This document shows, piece after piece, positions 27,781 to 36,900 of a stretch of DNA of 49,532 nt; within the stretch, counting starts at the first letter, position 1, and the number at the start of each line of letters is the position of its first letter. Origin of the DNA: Verrucomicrobiota bacterium (lineage in GTDB: Bacteria > Verrucomicrobiota > Verrucomicrobiia > Limisphaerales > UBA11320); NCBI GenBank assembly GCA_016199985.1, contig JACQFQ010000003.1:1-49532 (forward strand). The letters are read 5' to 3'. A program made the translations under genes and the position numbers. A model generated the notes under the pieces. The model was not told the origin of the DNA. It ran no database searches and saw only the letters and a program-made list of their open reading frames with translations.

Positions 27781-27837
27781 ATCCATGGCGTGGTCTCATG
27801 GCCCCAGCAACACCTGAGTCGCTTCAACGGGGCCTCG

Positions 27838-28467
27838 TTAGATCAGTTTTTCCTCGAGCCGCTTCAGCTCCTTCTTCACTAGCCCGCCGATCCGATGGCG
27901 GATGACATGGACGTTGATTCTTGAGACGTTGAACGCCTTGGCGGTGTCGGCGATGGACCATCCGTGGACGGTGGTCTGCTCGAAGATCTGGAAGTGCTCC
28001 GCCTTCACCTGACCTCGAACGCGGGCCATCGACGCGGCGAGCAAGTGAGTCTTCCATTCCGCGTCCCACAACGCGTCGGGGGCCACGGTCTCCTCCGAGA
28101 CCTTCGCGATCTCGGCGTCCACGGAAGTGTCGTCCGGATTGAGGGCGTTGGCGGATCGATTGCGATAGCGCTTGCGCATCTGATCGAGGATTCGTCTCCG
28201 CGCGATGGTGAGAAGCCAGCGCTTGAACCCGCCCTTGGCCGGATCGTACTGGAACTCCTTCATCTCCTTGGCCACGGAAATCACGGTTTCCTGCACGGCC
28301 TCCTGCGCCTCCGCGTCGTCCAGTCCCGCTTTCTTCGCGACATCGAAGATCAGCTTCCAGTAAGTGTTAAAGAACTCGCGCCAAGACTCCTGGTTCTCCC
28401 AGCTCTTCAGCTTGGAGAGCAGGCTTCGTCGCGTCGGCAGGAGCTCTTGCGGGTCGGTCGCAGTCAT
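27838..28467 (-). CDS. ECF-type RNA polymerase sigma factor (module 1)
   Basis: A 209-aa sigma-70 family protein. Region 2 spans about 27-100, with FFNTYWKLIFDVAKKAGLDD, AEAQEAVQETVISVAKEM and FKRWLLTIARRRILDQMRKR. After an acidic linker, region 4 is at about 150-200, with the helix-turn-helix HGWSIADTAKAFNVSRINVH. It has no membrane segment or extra domain, and no anti-sigma gene is adjacent. It lies 54 bases after the Ser/Thr kinase gene in the same direction, so the kinase is made first. In Planctomycetota and Verrucomicrobiota, ECF factors are frequently encoded beside Hanks-type kinases, which suggests control by phosphorylation; that control is inferred here. Confidence 0.88.
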   Translation of the reverse strand: MTATDPQELLPTRRSLLSKLKSWENQESWREFFNTYWKLIFDVAKKAGLDDAEAQEAVQETVISVAKEMKEFQYDPAKGGFKRWLLTIARRRILDQMRKRYRNRSANALNPDDTSVDAEIAKVSEETVAPDALWDAEWKTHLLAASMARVRGQVKAEHFQIFEQTTVHGWSIADTAKAFNVSRINVHVIRHRIGGLVKKELKRLEEKLI

Positions 28468-28521
28468 CGCAACAGGAGTTCGCGCGAATCGGTCCGTGAA
28501 TTACACAATAATCTCGCCGAT

Positions 28522-31500
28522 TCACGGCGGGGCGCTTGTCCGCGTCTCGACGCGCGGGGTGACGGCGAGCCGCGCGGGCGGGAACGGCGGCAGGTCCCAG
28601 TCGAGGTCGAGCCCGGCCAACTCGCGTCGCAGCGCCCTGAGGTTCCATAGATGCGTCCGATGTCCCGTGCTGAAGCAAGCCAACCGGGCGCCCTCAGGAT
28701 CGAAGACGAGATTGTTGTAGGGAAAGGAGTCGGGATGCTCGAGATGGGCCAGGAGCGCTCCGTTCGAGGCGTCGATCAGCATCGGGATGGAGCCGTCCCG
28801 CAGGGCGGCGATCATCCGACCATCAGGCGACCAGGCGAGGGCCGGGCCGCCGGTCGGCAGCGTCCTGCGCCACAGTTCACGCCCTGACGCCATGTCCCAA
28901 ACCACCACCGTGTCGTGATCGTTCATCGCGATCCGGCCGCCAGCGGGGTCAAACGCGGTCGCATTGTTCACGTCGGCGGGAAACTCACGAACCACCTCGC
29001 CGTTCGCCGTTTTCCAGACGACCACACGGGACTTTGCCCCCACCCAGCCGGCAACAAATCGTCCGTCCGGGCTCAGGCTGACTCCTCGGAGATTGCTCCC
29101 ATGCGCGATCTGGGAACGCTGGCCTTGCCCTCCGAGCATCAAGAACCGGCCATCAATGGTGGCGGACACGACAAGGTCCGCCTGGTCTGAAGAACGCAAA
29201 TGCCACTGGCCTCCCGTAACCTCGTATTTCGCCTGAACAACCGTGAGGTCGTCCGGCCCGCGCCAGGAGAGAGGCCAGCGCGCGAGGCCGCTGAGCCCGG
29301 CGGAATAGATGTTCGACTCGCCCAGGAACTCCGCGGCGAACCAGCCGCGCGAGCTGAAGTGGGCCAACTCGCGGCCTCGCTCTGTTTCGTACAATCGCAG
29401 GCCGTCGTAGCTCGCCACCACGAGAAGTCGGCCGTCGGGCGAGAACCCGCCATTCCATGGCCCCACCTGCGAACGATCGGCGGGGATGCTTTCTCCCAAC
29501 ACACGGCAGACCTCCCGGCCCCGGCATTCGAACACCGTCAGCGTCGCGTTCTCGGAGGAGTATGCGCCCAGGCGGCGTCCCTCCGGAGCGAACACGTACA
29601 CGCCATGGCCCGATCGCAATTGCGAGATCACCTGCCCTTCGCTGGTCCCCACGAGCTTGGTGGTGCGGTCCCAACTCGCGGTGAGGCCCCAGTCGCCGTC
29701 CGGGTGGAATGTCGTGCGGCTGAGATTGCCGATGTGGGCGGGGACGACCGATCGAGGTCTGGAGGGGCGACCCAGCTCGTGGAGCGCCAGAAGGCCGCTC
29801 GTGGAACCCAACGCAAGGGTTCCGCCCTCCACGCTTGCGTCCAATGAGGATGGCGGCTCGTCGTTGTGCGTTTTCAATAGGTCGCCAACCTCGCCGGTCT
29901 CGACGTCAACCACGCTGACTCGGGAGTCCTGGCGGGATGCGATCGCCACGCGATGGCTGTCCACAAAGTCCACGTAGAAGACCGGCTTGCCTTCGATCTT
30001 GATCTCCTTCACCTGATTCCTGAGTAAATCCCAGGCCGTGACGCGACCGCCCGGCAGGAGAGTGACCAGCCACCGATCGTCGCGCGAGAACCGGAAGGAC
30101 GCCGCCACTTGATTCGAGGCCAGCAGTCTTCGATTGGAGAGATCCCAGAGGTCGTATCGCCCCTCCGCATATCCGACCTGAAGCCATCGCCCCGAGGTTC
30201 CCGCCGGCGCCATGCTCACGACCGCGGGTCCTGGATGGCCCAGGGTATAGAGTTCCTGGCCGTCCGAGGAGCGCAGCGCGTGGATCAGACCGTTCGTCGC
30301 GGAAACAAAGAGGGTCGCCAAGTCCTGACTGAACCCCTGGGCTGCGGCCCAGGAAGGCAACGCGTGTGTTCGAATCTGACGGGCGTCGGGCAACGCCAGG
30401 GCGCTGATCGCCGCGTTTCTCAACTCGAAGGCGTGAGGCCGGATTTTCGACGCGGCGGCGATCACGTCCAACGCGGAAAACCCGCGCCCCATCAAATCGC
30501 TCCTCCGTTCCGCCACCGCTCTCACCACCAGCGAATCATAGAGGCTCCCGCGGGCGTCCCTCTCGGCGGCCTCCGCCCGCTGGAGCGCGGCCTCGGTCCT
30601 CTCCCTGGACTCCCGCTCAATTCGAGCCGTCCACCCCGCGAGTCCCAAAGCGGCCATCGCCACAACCGCGATCACGGCGGAGATGACCCCCACGCGCTTC
30701 GCGGCTCGCAGGCGGCTGTCGAAGGCGTGGAGGCTCCGCACGGAGCGTCCCGACTTCAACAGCGCCAGATCGGCATGAATCTCCACCGCGTTCGCGTAGC
30801 GATCCTTCGGATCGGACGCGCAAGCCCGGGAAATGATCGCGTTCAGCTCCAGTAGATCGCGCGGCGGGTTCTTGGCGTCCTCCCCCAGCGGCAGCGATGG
30901 ATACTCCTTTCGGTCCTTCCCCGTCGCGACCTCGTACAGCACCTTCCCGAGGGAATACACGTCGGCCTGAGGCGTGCCCGGGCCTTCTGGAGGAATGAAT
31001 CCATCGGTCCCCACGAAGCTGCGCGTGTCATCCACATCGGTCACCAGGCCGATATCCGCCAACTTGGCGACGCCTCCCACAATGATGATGTTGCTCGGCT
31101 TGATGTCGCGATGGATCAAGCCCGCGCGGTGCAAGGCTTCGAGAGCGCTGGTCAGCACCGTGAAGTGGCGCAGGCAATCCGCCAGGGGCAATTGTCCTTG
31201 GATGGCCTTTGCCACACTGAGGGTGAGGGGGCGATAGCGCGGCACCGCGGGATCGAGGGCGGCCTCGGCCAGGGTCGAGGAAGGATCCCGCCTCCGCCGC
31301 TCATGGGGATCCGATTCAGGGAGCGGCTCATCGACGGAGACCTTTGCGTCGTCCGCGAGTTCCATCACATAGTAGAAGTATCCCTCGGCGTCGTTGCGGC
31401 CCAGCTGGAGGATATCCATCAGTCCCTCGTGCGACCGCGACACCGGCTCGAACTTCAGCATGCCGGAGAACTCGCGCTCGTAAGGCCGATCGTTCTTAAA

Positions 31501-31803
31501 CGACGCGCGGCGCACCACCTTGACGGCTCGGAGCGTACCGACCGCGTTCCTCGCGAGCCACACCTCGCCATAGGAACCGCCTCCGATGCGATGGATCAGC
31601 TCATGATCGGGAACGCGGGGAGGCGCCGCGGGCCGCGCGGAGAAGGCGGCGTCTGGCGACTGGGGACTCGAAGGCACCCGCAGATCGAAGCAGACAACAC
31701 GTCGCTTGGCCAGCCGAGCCTTCGCTCCCAGAGAGGGGCAATGGCGGCTTCCGCCTCCGAAACTCGATAGCCGCGACTCCTGTTGAGCAGGATGAGAGAG
31801 CAC
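28522..31803 (-). CDS. Membrane-anchored Hanks-type Ser/Thr kinase with C-terminal WD40 propellers (module 1)
   Basis: A 1093-aa protein. The kinase domain starts VPDHELIHRIGGGSYGEVWL (Gly-loop 74-79, Lys95) and has an insert of about 45 residues after YYVMELADD. The catalytic loop is HRDIKPSN (231-238). The metal-binding motif is ADIG (249-252) instead of DFG, and the APE position reads PPE. A membrane helix follows at about 371-391 (GVISAVIAVVAMAALGLAGW), then a coiled-coil link and some 650 residues of degenerate WD40 repeats (FSPDGRLLVVASYDGLRLYE, SLSPDGRFVAGWVG, LAWSPDGRMIAALRDG). So the kinase is cytoplasmic and the propellers probably lie across the membrane. An internal GTG at 31677 (VPSSPQSPDAAF), giving 1051 aa, is at least as likely a start. 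Confidence 0.9.
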   Translation of the reverse strand: MLSHPAQQESRLSSFGGGSRHCPSLGAKARLAKRRVVCFDLRVPSSPQSPDAAFSARPAAPPRVPDHELIHRIGGGSYGEVWLARNAVGTLRAVKVVRRASFKNDRPYEREFSGMLKFEPVSRSHEGLMDILQLGRNDAEGYFYYVMELADDAKVSVDEPLPESDPHERRRRDPSSTLAEAALDPAVPRYRPLTLSVAKAIQGQLPLADCLRHFTVLTSALEALHRAGLIHRDIKPSNIIIVGGVAKLADIGLVTDVDDTRSFVGTDGFIPPEGPGTPQADVYSLGKVLYEVATGKDRKEYPSLPLGEDAKNPPRDLLELNAIISRACASDPKDRYANAVEIHADLALLKSGRSVRSLHAFDSRLRAAKRVGVISAVIAVVAMAALGLAGWTARIERESRERTEAALQRAEAAERDARGSLYDSLVVRAVAERRSDLMGRGFSALDVIAAASKIRPHAFELRNAAISALALPDARQIRTHALPSWAAAQGFSQDLATLFVSATNGLIHALRSSDGQELYTLGHPGPAVVSMAPAGTSGRWLQVGYAEGRYDLWDLSNRRLLASNQVAASFRFSRDDRWLVTLLPGGRVTAWDLLRNQVKEIKIEGKPVFYVDFVDSHRVAIASRQDSRVSVVDVETGEVGDLLKTHNDEPPSSLDASVEGGTLALGSTSGLLALHELGRPSRPRSVVPAHIGNLSRTTFHPDGDWGLTASWDRTTKLVGTSEGQVISQLRSGHGVYVFAPEGRRLGAYSSENATLTVFECRGREVCRVLGESIPADRSQVGPWNGGFSPDGRLLVVASYDGLRLYETERGRELAHFSSRGWFAAEFLGESNIYSAGLSGLARWPLSWRGPDDLTVVQAKYEVTGGQWHLRSSDQADLVVSATIDGRFLMLGGQGQRSQIAHGSNLRGVSLSPDGRFVAGWVGAKSRVVVWKTANGEVVREFPADVNNATAFDPAGGRIAMNDHDTVVVWDMASGRELWRRTLPTGGPALAWSPDGRMIAALRDGSIPMLIDASNGALLAHLEHPDSFPYNNLVFDPEGARLACFSTGHRTHLWNLRALRRELAGLDLDWDLPPFPPARLAVTPRVETRTSAPP

Positions 31804-32038
31804 GAAGGCCGGAGCGCTCGTTCAAACTGCCGATTCGAGCGTGGGACGATTCTTGATGAGCCTCGATGGATGACATCCATTTCATTTCTGATGGCTCGAT
31901 GCCGAAGGAGAAGTAAGGGAGGTGGGGTTTGGGCGGGAGTGGCCGCTGGGCTGGGAATTGCGGTCAGGTGGATCTGTGTTTTGGAAACCTGTTGACGATG
32001 AGCGAGTCGCGCCCTACTTTCGCCCCTCGATTTCGAGT

Positions 32039-32113
32039 TCCAGAGTAGCTCAATGGTAGAGCACGCGGCTGTTAACCGTGTGGTTGTAGGTTCGAGCCCT
32101 ACCTCTGGAGCCA
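32039..32113 (+). tRNA. tRNA-Asn (anticodon GTT)
   Basis: A complete cloverleaf. The acceptor stem TCCAGAG (32039-32045) pairs with CTCTGGA (32103-32109). The D-arm is GCTC/GAGC around AATGGTA. The anticodon arm CGCGG-CTGTTAA-CCGTG has GTT in the loop. The T-arm is GTAGG-TTCGAGC-CCTAC. The discriminator base is G and CCA is encoded (32111-32113). Confidence 0.97.
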
Positions 32114-32181
32114 TTCGACGCGGCCTCGGAGGCCTTGCTCATGGCAGAGCCAGGAGAAAGACCGCAGGGGCTGCGTCGAAT

Positions 32182-32235
32182 GGCCCTGAGCGAGTCCGCG
32201 AGTCGAAGCTTTAGCCCCGAGCCTGTCGAGGGGGA
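32182..32235. repeat. Possible REP-like element, two related copies
   Basis: Two similar GC-rich strings lie next to each other: GGCCCTGAGCGAGTC... ending AGTCGAAGC (32182-32209) and AGCCCCGAGCCTGTCGAGGG (from 32213). Both follow the GCCC(T/C)GAGC...GTCGA pattern of REP-type elements that I know from many bacterial intergenic regions. Only this site is visible in the window, so the call is tentative. Confidence 0.3.
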
Positions 32236-32267
32236 GAGGAGGAGGTCAAATTCCCTGGTCGGTCTAT

Positions 32268-32537
32268 TTGTTACGCTTGGAGAACGACTGTATCTATGTC
32301 GGCTCCACCGCGGATCTGCAGCGTCGATTGCGGGAGCATCGTTCGGGCTGTGGTTGCAGGACTACTTCGGCGTCGCGGACCATCCACTTCATCCATTCCG
32401 AATCCTTCCCCGACCAATCCTCCGCACTGGCGAAGGAACGCCAGCTCAAAGGCTGGACCAGAGCCAAGAAACTGGCGCTGGCAAACCGGCGGCTCGATGA
32501 CCTGCGTCGATTGGCCAAATCCCTGCGACGATCGTGA
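32268..32537 (+). CDS. GIY-YIG domain protein, 5' end probably truncated
   Basis: An 89-aa frame from a TTG codon. Codons 32262-32288 read VYLLRLEND, followed by CIYVGSTADLQRRLREH, which is the GIY-YIG core (here VYLL...CIYVGS), and then ALAKERQLKGWTRAKKLALA, the standard C-terminal block with the catalytic Glu (KERQLKGW). Small UPF0213-type proteins of this kind are single-domain nuclease-like proteins. Normally a Met precedes VYLL by a few residues. Here the upstream frame is GC-rich REP-like sequence with no ATG or GTG, so the 5' end seems to have been replaced. It may use TTG or be dead. Confidence 0.6.
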   Translation: MLRLENDCIYVGSTADLQRRLREHRSGCGCRTTSASRTIHFIHSESFPDQSSALAKERQLKGWTRAKKLALANRRLDDLRRLAKSLRRS

Positions 32538-32539
32538 GG

Positions 32540-32800
32540 TTCGTCCGATGGGTGCGCCAGTCCGTGCGCGATCAGGTCACGGAAGCCGTCGCTGAACCAG
32601 AATGCCGCGCTCCCCGTTTCGGCCATGCGCATCAGGAATTACCGGGAGAAGCTCCCACGCTTTTCGTTCCTCAGTTTCGAAGGCGGCCATCCCCTCGGCT
32701 GCCATAAACCCCGAGTAAAGCGGAAGGAGATCCTTTAGGAGATCGTAGTAGTTGTGTCGCTCTCGGTCAAAAAAACCCAGAGACCGAGTTCCTGTCCGGG
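32540..32800 (-). pseudogene. Possible decayed gene fragment, unknown family
   Basis: Two adjacent minus-strand frames read like one protein split by a frameshift near 32635: RERHNYYDLLKDLLPLYSGF and AAFETEERKAWELLPV in one frame, then MRMAETGSAAFWFSDGFRDL and IAHGLAHPSDEPH in the next. I do not recognise the family. The call rests only on protein-like composition across the join. Confidence 0.3.
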
Positions 32801-32872
32801 AGGGGCTCCGTCTCGTTTGGTGGTGGATGTTGCGGGTTGAAGGTCCTTTCAGCGTCGCGTTAGTCTGCACCT

Positions 32873-33116
32873 ATGCCTGCTCGAAGCACAGAACGGGAGT
32901 GGTATCGATGGCTGGATAAGCTCGGGGCTTTTCGAAAGCAGTTCGGCCACTGTCGCGTGCCCCCCAAATGGGCCGGCATCCCCGGACTCTCGACCTGGGT
33001 GATAGAGCAACGGACGCGCTTCCACGAACTGGAGCTTGACCAGTCGGGGCTTGCAACAGGCGAAGGAAGGCGGATTCTCTAGTCGAACGCGTGCCTTGAA
33101 AAGGGCGGAGTGGATT
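32873..33116 (+). pseudogene. Helicase-associated (HA) domain relic with a frameshift
   Basis: The first frame (ATG 32873 to stop 33080-33082) encodes EWYRWLDKLGAFRKQFGHCR and VPPKWAGIPGLSTWVIEQR, matching the helicase-associated domain pattern (W..L..F....G.C.VP....P.L..WV..QR). The expected end of the domain, a helix plus GFxW, appears in the next frame as LTSRGLQQAKEGGFSSRTR. So the unit has lost one reading frame shortly after RTRFHELEL. HA domains normally occur as repeats in large helicases; only one unit remains here. It is probably non-functional. Confidence 0.5.
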
Positions 33117-33203
33117 TCACATCCCCGCGCCGTGACAACAGTATGCTTCCCGAGAAGCGTCTTCCGCCAACAACTGGAGCGGTCGGGAGTCCTCTCACCA
33201 GAG

Positions 33204-33770
33204 ATGAGTGATATTACGCGCATTCTGAGTAACATTGAGGGCGGCAATTCTAAAGCCACGGATGAATTGTTACCCTTGGTGTACGAGGAACTGCGCCGCT
33301 TGGCCGCGCAGCGGATGGCGCATGAAGCTCCGGGACACACTTTACAGCCGACGGCCCTTGTCCACGAAGCGTGGCTGCGCCTCGGCGGAGAGGAGAATCG
33401 GAAGTGGGATGGACGCGGTCATTTTTTTGCCGCTGCGGCGGAGGCCATGCGCCGTATTCTCATTGAACATGCGCGAAAAAAGAACGCTCTGAAGCGCGGA
33501 GTTGATTTTGAGCGTGTGAGCTTCGAGGAATTGGATGGCGCCATTCTGGCCGCGGGAGAGGAATTTCTGCTCCTGAACGATGCTTTGGAGAAACTGGAAG
33601 GTGAGGATCCAGAAGCCGCGCAAGTGGTCAAGCTACGGTTCTTTGCTGGCGCAACAAACGAGGAGGCAGGTCGAGTCCTTGGAGTGACCAGTCGCACGGC
33701 CAAACGCTACTGGACTTTCGCTCGTGCTTGGTTGTTCCAAGAGCTCCGCCAAGCGAGGAGCAAGGCGTGA
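33204..33770 (+). CDS. ECF-like RNA polymerase sigma factor (TIGR02999/ECF_sub-type, module 2)
   Basis: A 188-aa sigma factor of the type common in Planctomycetota and Verrucomicrobiota. It opens MSDITRILSNIEGGNSKATD, then DELLPLVYEELRRLAAQRMA, GHTLQPTALVHEAWLRLGG and FFAAAAEAMRRILIEHARKK (regions 2.1-2.4). Region 4 is DALEKLEGEDPEAAQVVKLR and AGATNEEAGRVLGVTSRTAK, ending KRYWTFARAWLFQEL. The ATG at 33204 is the family start. The kinase of module 2 begins 221 bases downstream on the same strand. It is not closely similar to the ECF factor of module 1, so the two modules are probably not a recent duplication. Confidence 0.92.
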   Translation: MSDITRILSNIEGGNSKATDELLPLVYEELRRLAAQRMAHEAPGHTLQPTALVHEAWLRLGGEENRKWDGRGHFFAAAAEAMRRILIEHARKKNALKRGVDFERVSFEELDGAILAAGEEFLLLNDALEKLEGEDPEAAQVVKLRFFAGATNEEAGRVLGVTSRTAKRYWTFARAWLFQELRQARSKA

Positions 33771-33991
33771 GTGTCCTCGGCGGCTGAGAGAGCTGAGCTC
33801 TGTCCATTGCAGGCGCCCAACCCTTCTAGAAACTCATGCAAAGTCGCCTCTCTTGCGGTGGAAGTGAGTCGGATTCCAAGAAACCTTGGCGATCTTGGCG
33901 GCGGATTCATTTTTTGATTGTCCTTCTCGCGCGTGTCCTCCACGCATGAACAAATAGAGCGCGCCGAACCGAGGCGCGCGCACTTCATTCA
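33771..33991. other. Spacer between ECF sigma and kinase genes of module 2
   Basis: 221 bases with no credible gene. It may hold a promoter for the kinase, perhaps one read by the neighbouring ECF factor, but I see no firm -35/-10 pair. Confidence 0.35.
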
Positions 33992-36900
33992 ATGAGCGAT
34001 GACCAGCAACAGTTGCGAAGGATATTCACTGACGCCCTAGAGATCCCTGATGCGCGGCGAAGAGCCGACTACCTTGCCTTCGCCTGTGGCGTGAATTTAG
34101 GACTGCGCGAACGAATAGAGGAGCTGATCGCCGCCCATGCCGCGGCGGGATCTTTCCTCGGGGGCGATGACGAGGCCCTCAGAGGCTCGGCCCGAGACAC
34201 GCCCAGTGTGGCCGCCGCCATGGGGCAGGCCGGCGAACACGGGTTGGGCCGCTTCGGCGATTACGAACTGCTGGAGGAGATCGCGCGAGGCGGGATGGGT
34301 GTTGTCTACAAGGCGAATCAGGCAAGCCTTGATCGTGTCGTTGCGGTTAAGTTGCTGCTTCTTGGGCAGTACGCCAGCGACGAATTCATTCACCGTTTTC
34401 GGATCGAGGCCTCGGCGGCGGCGAGTTTGCAGCATCCGAACATCGTGGCTATCCACGAGGTCGGCGTCCATAAGGGTCAGCACTATTTCGCGATGGATTT
34501 TGTTGATGGCCCGAATCTCGCGCAACTCGTCGGTGTCCAACCGCTCGCTGCCAAACGAGCCGCCGGGTATGTGAGGACCATTGCTGAGGCGATCCACTTC
34601 GCCCACAACCGACGAATCCTTCACCGCGATCTGAAGCCATCAAACGTCCTCATCGACCCCAACGACCAACCGCGCGTGACCGATTTCGGTTTGGCAAAGA
34701 ATCTCGGAAGCGATTCCGACCTGACTGTGACCGGCCAGGTGATGGGCTCTCCTGGATTCATGCCCCCTGAGCAATCATTGGGTGAGGTGAGTAAGATGGG
34801 ACCCGTTAGCGATGTGTATTCCTTGGGGGCGATTCTTTACTACGCTCTCACGGCCCGCGCCCCTTTCGTCGGCGAAACGATGAGCGACACTTTGCGACAA
34901 GTTCAAAGTGAAGATCCCATATCGCCGCGGGTCCTGGCGCCAAGCGTGTCCGCGGATTTGGAGACGATTTGCCTGAAGTGTTTGGAAAAAGAACCGAACA
35001 ATCGGTTTCCCTCCGCTCAAGCTTTGGCCGATGAGCTGGGACGATTCCTGCGAGACGAGCCCATTCAGGCTCGGCCCGTAAGCCGCGCCGAACATGCCTG
35101 GCGGTGGTGTCGACGCAAACCGGCAATCACGGGCTTGGCGATCTCCCTGGCGATGTTGCTGATCGCCATTGCCGTTGGTTCGACGCTGGCTGCCTTCCGA
35201 ATCGCGCGCGAAAGCCAGCGCGCAAGGAAGGCGGAGCTCGAGGCTCTCGAAAAGAAGGGGGAAGCAGCCGAGAGACTTTGGGATTCGTATCTCGCGCAAG
35301 CCCGGGCCAATCGTTTGAGCGGCCGATCGGGTCAACGGTTTGAAAGCCTGGACGTGCTCAAGCGGGCCGCAGAGATGCGGCCTTCCCTGGAGCTCAGGAA
35401 TGAGGCCATAGCCTGCTTCGCCTTGGCGGACCTTCGAGTGTTGAGGCAAAGCCAGACCCTGCCGAAATGGAAGGCGTTTGTTTGTCTCGACGATCAACTA
35501 GATCGTTACGCCGTCGCTGATGAATCTCAAAGCGTTCGAGTTTACTCCATTTCAAATGCCGAAGCGCTCACGCTTCTTCCGCAAGCCGTCGTTCTTCCAG
35601 ACGCAACGCCAGCCGCGTGGTCGGTTGCCAAATTCAGCCCTAACGGCGCGTCTCTCGCTGTCAGGTGCTCGGAGGGTCGCGCTCGTCTATGGGATTTGAT
35701 TCAAAAGCGTCCCATCATGGACGTGCCGCTCGCCTCATATGAAGGTCGTTTGGATTTCAGTCCGGACAGCCGTTGGTTGGCGACAAGCGATACGGACCTG
35801 ACCGTTCGGATATACGATTTGGTTCAGCGGCGTGAGTTCCGTCTCGATGAATCGCCACTCAAGGGCGGCATCGTCCGTTTTGATCCCACCGGAAAATTGC
35901 TCGCTGTCTCCGGGATTGGTGGAGAGATGATATCAATTCTGGCGGCGTTTTCAGGCAACACAATCGCCAGCTTGAATCATGCTGGCACTTCCGTCATCGG
36001 CGTAGCTTGGCATCCTGACGGACGACATCTGGCGACTGCCTGCGCGAATCGGCTCGTTTATGTTTGGGATATTCGGGAAGGGGAGATAGTCCATGTGCTC
36101 AAAGGGCACGATCGCGAGGTTGCCTCCGTTGCCTTTAACCATAGCGGAGACTTATTGGCTTCCGCAGGCTTTGATCGTACGACTCGGATTTGGGATTTCA
36201 AAAGCGCGAGAGAATTAGTTCACGCGACGGGCGGCGGATTTGATCTGCGTTTTAGTCCGGACGACCAACGCTTGGGATGTCATTCATGGGAGGGGAACCA
36301 GTATCAGGTTTTCGATGTCGCTTCCGCCCGCGTAGTCCGCTCATTTCACCAATCCCTGGCCGACTCGGTGCGCGGGTTTGGACCGGTCGGATTCGCGCCT
36401 GATGGAACAATCGTAGGTTATTCCTCGGGCAATCAATTAAAGCTATGGGATCTTCGCAGTGGGGAGGAAATGAGCTCTCAATTTACCGGGTGGCTCGGCG
36501 CCGTGATATTCGACGCGGCTGGCCAGAATCTCTTTCTTAGCGGTCTAGGCGGCGTGCTCCGTTGGCCGGTCCATCCCAACCAGGTCTCCAGAGAACTCGA
36601 TCTAGGTCCACCTGTCGCTCTGACACCGAGCGGAGATTTCGGCCGAGCCGCTCTCTCCTTCGATGGCAAAGTATTGGCGGTTGTCGGATCCAATCGCTGC
36701 CAAATCTTTCACGCCGACTCACCGGGACAAGTCATTCAAACGGAGATTCAACCTTGGATGCGCTATGTCGCGGTCCATCCGGAGGGAACGTGGATTGCCA
36801 CCGGCGCTTGGGGCCGTGAAGGAGCGAAAGTCTGGGAAGGCGCCACGGGTCGATTGTGCAAGGAGCTTCATACCGGCAGCTACACCGCCGTGACTTTTAG

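Noticed and set aside
27800..27834. GGCCCC/GGGGCC inverted repeat between convergent genes as a terminator
   Set aside because: Only 6 bp of stem with a 23-base loop and no T-run next to the stem on the plus strand.
31596..32114. Minus-strand frame beginning MAPEVGLEPTTTRLTAACST
   Set aside because: It is the reverse reading of tRNA-Asn plus its flank, a well-known false gene.
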